The translations under genes were made by a program, and so were the position numbers. 64,000 nucleotides of DNA from Imbroritus primus (GTDB lineage: Bacteria; Pseudomonadota; Gammaproteobacteria; Burkholderiales; Burkholderiaceae): NCBI RefSeq assembly GCF_964332355.1, contig NZ_OZ201293.1, forward strand, positions 3,038,001 through 3,102,000, written 5' to 3'. The notes under the pieces are model-generated. The model was not told where the DNA came from, ran no database searches, and saw nothing but the letters and a program-made list of their open reading frames with translations. How positions within the stretch are numbered: the stretch's first letter is position 1; every line of letters starts with the position of its first letter. Shown one piece after another: positions 61,016-64,000 of the stretch.

Positions 61016-61465
61016 TCATGGCTTGATATATGCATATCCTTCTTCGAACTGCAGCCGCGCGATCTCGACCACACCGGCCGGGACAACCTTGGCTTCGAGC
61101 AGCAGCTTGTCCTCGGGAATCTTGCGTGCGGCGAGCGTGTTGTGGCACACGCGGAACTCCACCCCCAGTCCGGCGAGCGCCGCGACGGGCGCGTCAAACA
61201 GCCGGCCGCGCGGGTCGCGCGCACCTTCCACGAGAAACTCCGCACCGTCGCCCAGGGCCACGACGACCAGCTTGGTGCCGGGCGCGCCCGCGAGGTGATT
61301 GCGCAGATTGCCGATGGCGCGCATCGCTTGCGCATTGCCTTCGCTGAGCTGGTAGACAACTTTGGCGCCGCCCGAACGGGCCGCCCCACTGCCTTGCGCG
61401 GCGGCCTTGCCGGCCACCCCGGCTGCGGTCAGCGCGGCCGCGAGCCTGAAGAATGCGCGTCGCAT
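61016..61465 (-). CDS. DsrE-family protein with signal peptide
   Basis: A 149-residue protein with an N-terminal export signal (RLAAALTAAGVAGKAAAQG) and a DsrE/DsrF-like fold (KVVYQLSEGN, GVEFRVCHNTLAARKI). The cysteine in VCHNTL corresponds to the conserved one of the family. It lies between soxZ and soxA on the same strand, so it may handle sulfane sulfur in the periplasm. Its exact role in the pathway is unknown. Confidence 0.8.
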   Translation of the reverse strand: MRRAFFRLAAALTAAGVAGKAAAQGSGAARSGGAKVVYQLSEGNAQAMRAIGNLRNHLAGAPGTKLVVVALGDGAEFLVEGARDPRGRLFDAPVAALAGLGVEFRVCHNTLAARKIPEDKLLLEAKVVPAGVVEIARLQFEEGYAYIKP

Positions 61466-61535
61466 GCGGTGTCCTTTTGCGAGTGAGCTCGCGTGAATCG
61501 GCCCTGCCGGCACCGGCAGGACCCGAAGGCCGTCA

Positions 61536-61847
61536 TCAGGAGATGGTGGCTTCGTCGGTACGCTTGTCGCCGCGATTGTCGACCCACGTGACCGACAGCT
61601 TGTCGCCCTTGGCGGCGCCCTTGAACTTGAAGTTCAGGAACGGATCCTTCGACACGGCCGGGCCGAACTGTGCATCGAACACAGTCTTGCCGCCGACCTG
61701 CGCCGTGACCGTCTGGATGTGCCAGGCGGGAATGGTCTTGCCGGAGGCGTCCTTGCGCTGGCCGGTTTCCATGTCGTGCTTCATAAGAATCTTGACGTCC
61801 ACCACGCCACCGCTTTCGGTTGCGCGTACGCGCATCGGATCTGCCAT
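61536..61847 (-). CDS. soxZ: SoxZ, sulfur carrier partner
   Basis: A 103-residue protein with the SoxZ features MRVRATESGGVVDVKILMKH, MKHDMETGQRKD and FGPAVSKDPFLNFKF. It forms the SoxYZ carrier with soxY encoded directly upstream. It has no signal peptide of its own and is exported with SoxY. CAGGAG precedes the ATG. Confidence 0.96.
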   Translation of the reverse strand: MADPMRVRATESGGVVDVKILMKHDMETGQRKDASGKTIPAWHIQTVTAQVGGKTVFDAQFGPAVSKDPFLNFKFKGAAKGDKLSVTWVDNRGDKRTDEATIS

Positions 61848-61936
61848 TTCAAACTCCTGTGTTCTGTGAATCTACTGCGTCTACCTGACGGCTACAGCCC
61901 GTCCGGCTGTCCCCTTGACTGCCCCTTGGCGACGAC

Positions 61937-62392
61937 TTAGCCGCCGCAGCCGCCCAGCGTGACCTTGATTTCCTTGGTGGCGACGTACCACTTGCCGCCC
62001 GCCTTGACGACGGCGTGCACGTTCGACGTCTGACCCATCTTCACGCGCGTGGAGACAAAGGCCTCGGTACCGGCAGGGATATTGAAGCTGGCAGCCAGCG
62101 CATTGGGATTCTTGTCGACCAGAATGGCGATCTGCTCGGTGTTGGGCAGCGTGCTGGTGACCGCCACCGGCACCACAGCGCCGTTTTCGGCGATGTCGGG
62201 CGCGGTAAAGGAAACACTGCCGCTCTTTTCCGGCGAGCCGGCGCCTAGCGCCTTGAGCGTATCGTTATAGCTCTTGCCTTCGAAAGCTGCCTTGTTCCAT
62301 TCAGCGGCTTGCGCTTCACTGACCAGGCCGGTAGCGGCCAGCAGCGAGAACAGTGCGGTTGCGCGCAACACTTCGCGTCGATGCTGATTCAT
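61937..62392 (-). CDS. soxY: SoxY, thiosulfate carrier protein
   Basis: A 151-residue protein with a Tat-like signal (HRREVLRATALFSLLAATG) and the C-terminal swinging-arm motif GGCGG, whose cysteine carries all sulfur intermediates. The start at 62392 puts the twin arginines at the beginning of the signal. It is followed by soxZ 89 bases downstream. Confidence 0.96.
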   Translation of the reverse strand: MNQHRREVLRATALFSLLAATGLVSEAQAAEWNKAAFEGKSYNDTLKALGAGSPEKSGSVSFTAPDIAENGAVVPVAVTSTLPNTEQIAILVDKNPNALAASFNIPAGTEAFVSTRVKMGQTSNVHAVVKAGGKWYVATKEIKVTLGGCGG

Positions 62393-62461
62393 GTCGATTC
62401 CTCTGTACTGAAGGGTCATACCGCCGCGCAGCCCGTCGCTGCGCGGTCGTGCTTCTGCGTA

Positions 62462-62788
62462 TTACTTGGCCGGGGCGCCTGCGAGCACCCAGTCGATCAC
62501 GACCTTGGCATCGGCATCGCTCAGACCCGGGTTGGCGGGCATCGGCACCGGACCCCAGACACCCGAGCCACCGGCCTTGACCTTGGCGACCAGCGTGGCG
62601 GCCGCACCCTTGTTGCCCTTGTACTTGGCCGCGACGTCCTGGTACGACGGACCCACGAGCTTCTTGTCAACGGCGTGGCAGCCCATGCAGGCGTTCTTCT
62701 GGGCGATCTGCTGGGCCTTGGCCACGTCCACGGCGTGTGCCGACACACTGGCTGCAGTCATCAGCAGGGCAATCATCAAGCGTTTCAT
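62462..62788 (-). CDS. small class I cytochrome c
   Basis: A 108-residue protein with a signal peptide (MIALLMTAASVSAHA) and one heme motif ACMGCHAV; the distal methionine is in GPVPMPAN. This is a c551/c5-type carrier. Its place between soxD and soxY suggests it passes electrons from the Sox proteins to the oxidase, like SoxE in other bacteria, by inference. TGGAG precedes the ATG. Confidence 0.88.
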   Translation of the reverse strand: MKRLMIALLMTAASVSAHAVDVAKAQQIAQKNACMGCHAVDKKLVGPSYQDVAAKYKGNKGAAATLVAKVKAGGSGVWGPVPMPANPGLSDADAKVVIDWVLAGAPAK

Positions 62789-62854
62789 TCTTTCACTCCA
62801 TTTGTGAGGTTACGTGTCGGCCTTGTGCGATGCGTTTTTTATGCGGCCAGAACG

Positions 62855-63913
62855 TTATTTTGCCTGAATAATCCATTTCGCTATATTCGTCGCCTCGGCG
62901 GCGCTCAGCTGGGCCTGTGGCGGCATGGGGATGCTGCCCCAGGTGCCCTGCCCGCCACTGCGGATTTTATCGGCCAGCTTGGCGGCAGCATCGGCCTGCC
63001 CGTGGTAGCGCTTGCCGACCTCGCGGAAGGCCGGGCCGACACCGGGTTTGTCCACGCCGTGGCAGGCCATGCAGTTGTTATTGTTGAGTACGGTCAGCAT
63101 CGGGTCCTGCTTGGGCGCCGGCGCAGCTGCGGCCAAGCGCTGCAGTTCGCCGGGCACGCCGCCGCGTACCGGCCCGAAGGTACGCATCTGCTCGGCCAGC
63201 ACGCCATGCGAGCCATCGGCATGATCCGGCAGTTCGGAGGTGATCTTGCCGCTCGGGCAGTCGCGCATGCAGGCCGTGGCGCGCACGTCCGGTTTTTCCC
63301 CAACGCGCCACATGCCGTGCTTGGTGGTCATGCCATTGCGGTTGGGCATCTGCGCCTGGACCTGGGCGATGTTGGCATCCGACAGCGTGAAGTCGGCCGG
63401 AACGATATCGCCAAGGTTCAGCAGATAGGCCGTCACAGCATAGACGTCGTCGGCGGACAGCGACTTGGGCGCCGTCCACGGCATGGCACGGTGGATGTAA
63501 TCCCATAGCGTGGAAATCGTGCTGACCTTCATCAGCGTGGTGCGGTATGGCTGATCGTGGCCGCGCAGCGCGGCGACATGGCCGCTCTGCATGTCAGCCT
63601 TGGTGGTGCCGCCGACCAGCGGCGTGAACACTTCGTTCGACTCGCCGAAATCGCCGTGGCAAGACGCGCACTGCGCATCCCAAATCTTGCGGCCGGCCGC
63701 GACCGTGCCCGATCCCTTGGGCAGACCTTTGAAATCGGGACGCACGTCGATATCCCATGCCTTCACTTCCGCGGCCGTGGCGGTGCGGCCCAGCTGGGCG
63801 CGCGCGTTCTTGGCTGGCTCGGCGGCGGCAGGCACAGCCAGGAGGCTGGCGGCCAACCCGCACGCGGCGAGAGACGTTGTGCTGCGCATCACGGCATTAA
63901 CCCAGTTGAACAT
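62855..63913 (-). CDS. soxD: SoxD, di-heme cytochrome c of sulfur dehydrogenase
   Basis: A 352-residue exported protein with two heme motifs, CASCHGD near residue 82 and CMACHGV near residue 282, which agrees with SoxD. A conserved middle segment is GMWRVGEKPDVRATACMRDC. With SoxC it oxidises the outer sulfur on SoxY by six electrons. The chosen ATG at 63913 has GGGGAGGTGG upstream and overlaps the end of soxC by 17 bases. Confidence 0.94.
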   Translation of the reverse strand: MFNWVNAVMRSTTSLAACGLAASLLAVPAAAEPAKNARAQLGRTATAAEVKAWDIDVRPDFKGLPKGSGTVAAGRKIWDAQCASCHGDFGESNEVFTPLVGGTTKADMQSGHVAALRGHDQPYRTTLMKVSTISTLWDYIHRAMPWTAPKSLSADDVYAVTAYLLNLGDIVPADFTLSDANIAQVQAQMPNRNGMTTKHGMWRVGEKPDVRATACMRDCPSGKITSELPDHADGSHGVLAEQMRTFGPVRGGVPGELQRLAAAAPAPKQDPMLTVLNNNNCMACHGVDKPGVGPAFREVGKRYHGQADAAAKLADKIRSGGQGTWGSIPMPPQAQLSAAEATNIAKWIIQAK

Positions 63914-64000
63914 TGTCCACCTCCCCGCTGGGTGCTACGCGCCACGATTGGATAGCATTGTTGTGATAGATCGAACGCGTGCCGCGTATCGCACGCAGTT
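63897..64000 (-). CDS. soxC: SoxC C-terminus, gene continues beyond the window
   Basis: The last 33 codons are read on the minus strand: SIYHNNAIQSWRV and SGEVDNVQLG before TAA. This agrees with the C-terminus of SoxC, the molybdenum subunit of sulfur dehydrogenase (family ends in NAVQSWKV and NVQL). The stop lies inside the start of soxD. The catalytic part is outside the window. Confidence 0.85.
   Translation of the reverse strand, partial: LRAIRGTRSIYHNNAIQSWRVAPSGEVDNVQLG

Overview
The window is GC-rich DNA whose gene content points to a betaproteobacterium of the Burkholderiaceae, most likely Cupriavidus or Ralstonia-like. This is an inference from a sox cluster, Bug-type solute-binding proteins, an ada-alkB operon and protein style; no rRNA is present to confirm it. 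Chromosomal DNA occupies about 1-29.7 kb and 56.9-64 kb. Between them lies an accessory island of about 27 kb.

Left chromosomal part: a VOC-fold protein cut by the window edge, a SAM methyltransferase, and an HPP/CBS membrane protein. Next is a minus-strand catabolic locus (cupin protein, two FAD amine/amino-acid oxidoreductases, a polyamine-type ABC transporter with a fused double permease) facing a divergent LysR regulator. It is followed by a thiol dioxygenase, the ada-alkB alkylation-repair operon with a recognisable Ada box, a lipocalin, metY, a monooxygenase-like protein, a globin-sensor diguanylate cyclase, a DEDD exonuclease, ompW behind two FNR boxes, a Bug protein plus amidase with a divergent LysR regulator, an FAD/NAD(P) protein, a beta-CASP nuclease, and a convergent EAL/GGDEF pair.

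Island (about 29.8-56.85 kb): it opens with structured non-coding DNA and two HTH proteins. Then come a Fic protein, a fused Xre-ImmA/IrrE regulator with a PIN toxin-like partner, a zinc-ribbon protein, and a serine recombinase translationally coupled to two ParB-like proteins and a DUF3987 protein. The cargo is a defence-type operon under a WYL regulator: a small Myb-like protein, an SNF2 helicase with DUF3883, a HEPN-like zinc-ribbon protein, a DUF1156 DNA methylase, a DUF499 ATPase and a TIR protein. It is followed by a SLATT membrane protein and a CD-NTase. The CD-NTase and a convergent ImmA/IrrE gene are both truncated at one junction (about 53.26 kb), a likely deletion scar. An Xre gene and a divergent pair of unrecognised proteins end the island next to a tRNA-Ala(CGC) gene.

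Right chromosomal part: a sulfur-oxidation cluster, all on the minus strand, in transcription order soxC (only its tail is present), soxD, a small cytochrome c, soxY, soxZ, a DsrE-like gene, soxA, soxX, soxW and soxB. It encodes periplasmic thiosulfate oxidation with the SoxCD sulfur dehydrogenase. The most interesting content is the multi-effector helicase/methylase/ATPase/TIR operon with its HEPN-like partner, and the broken SLATT/CD-NTase module beside it.
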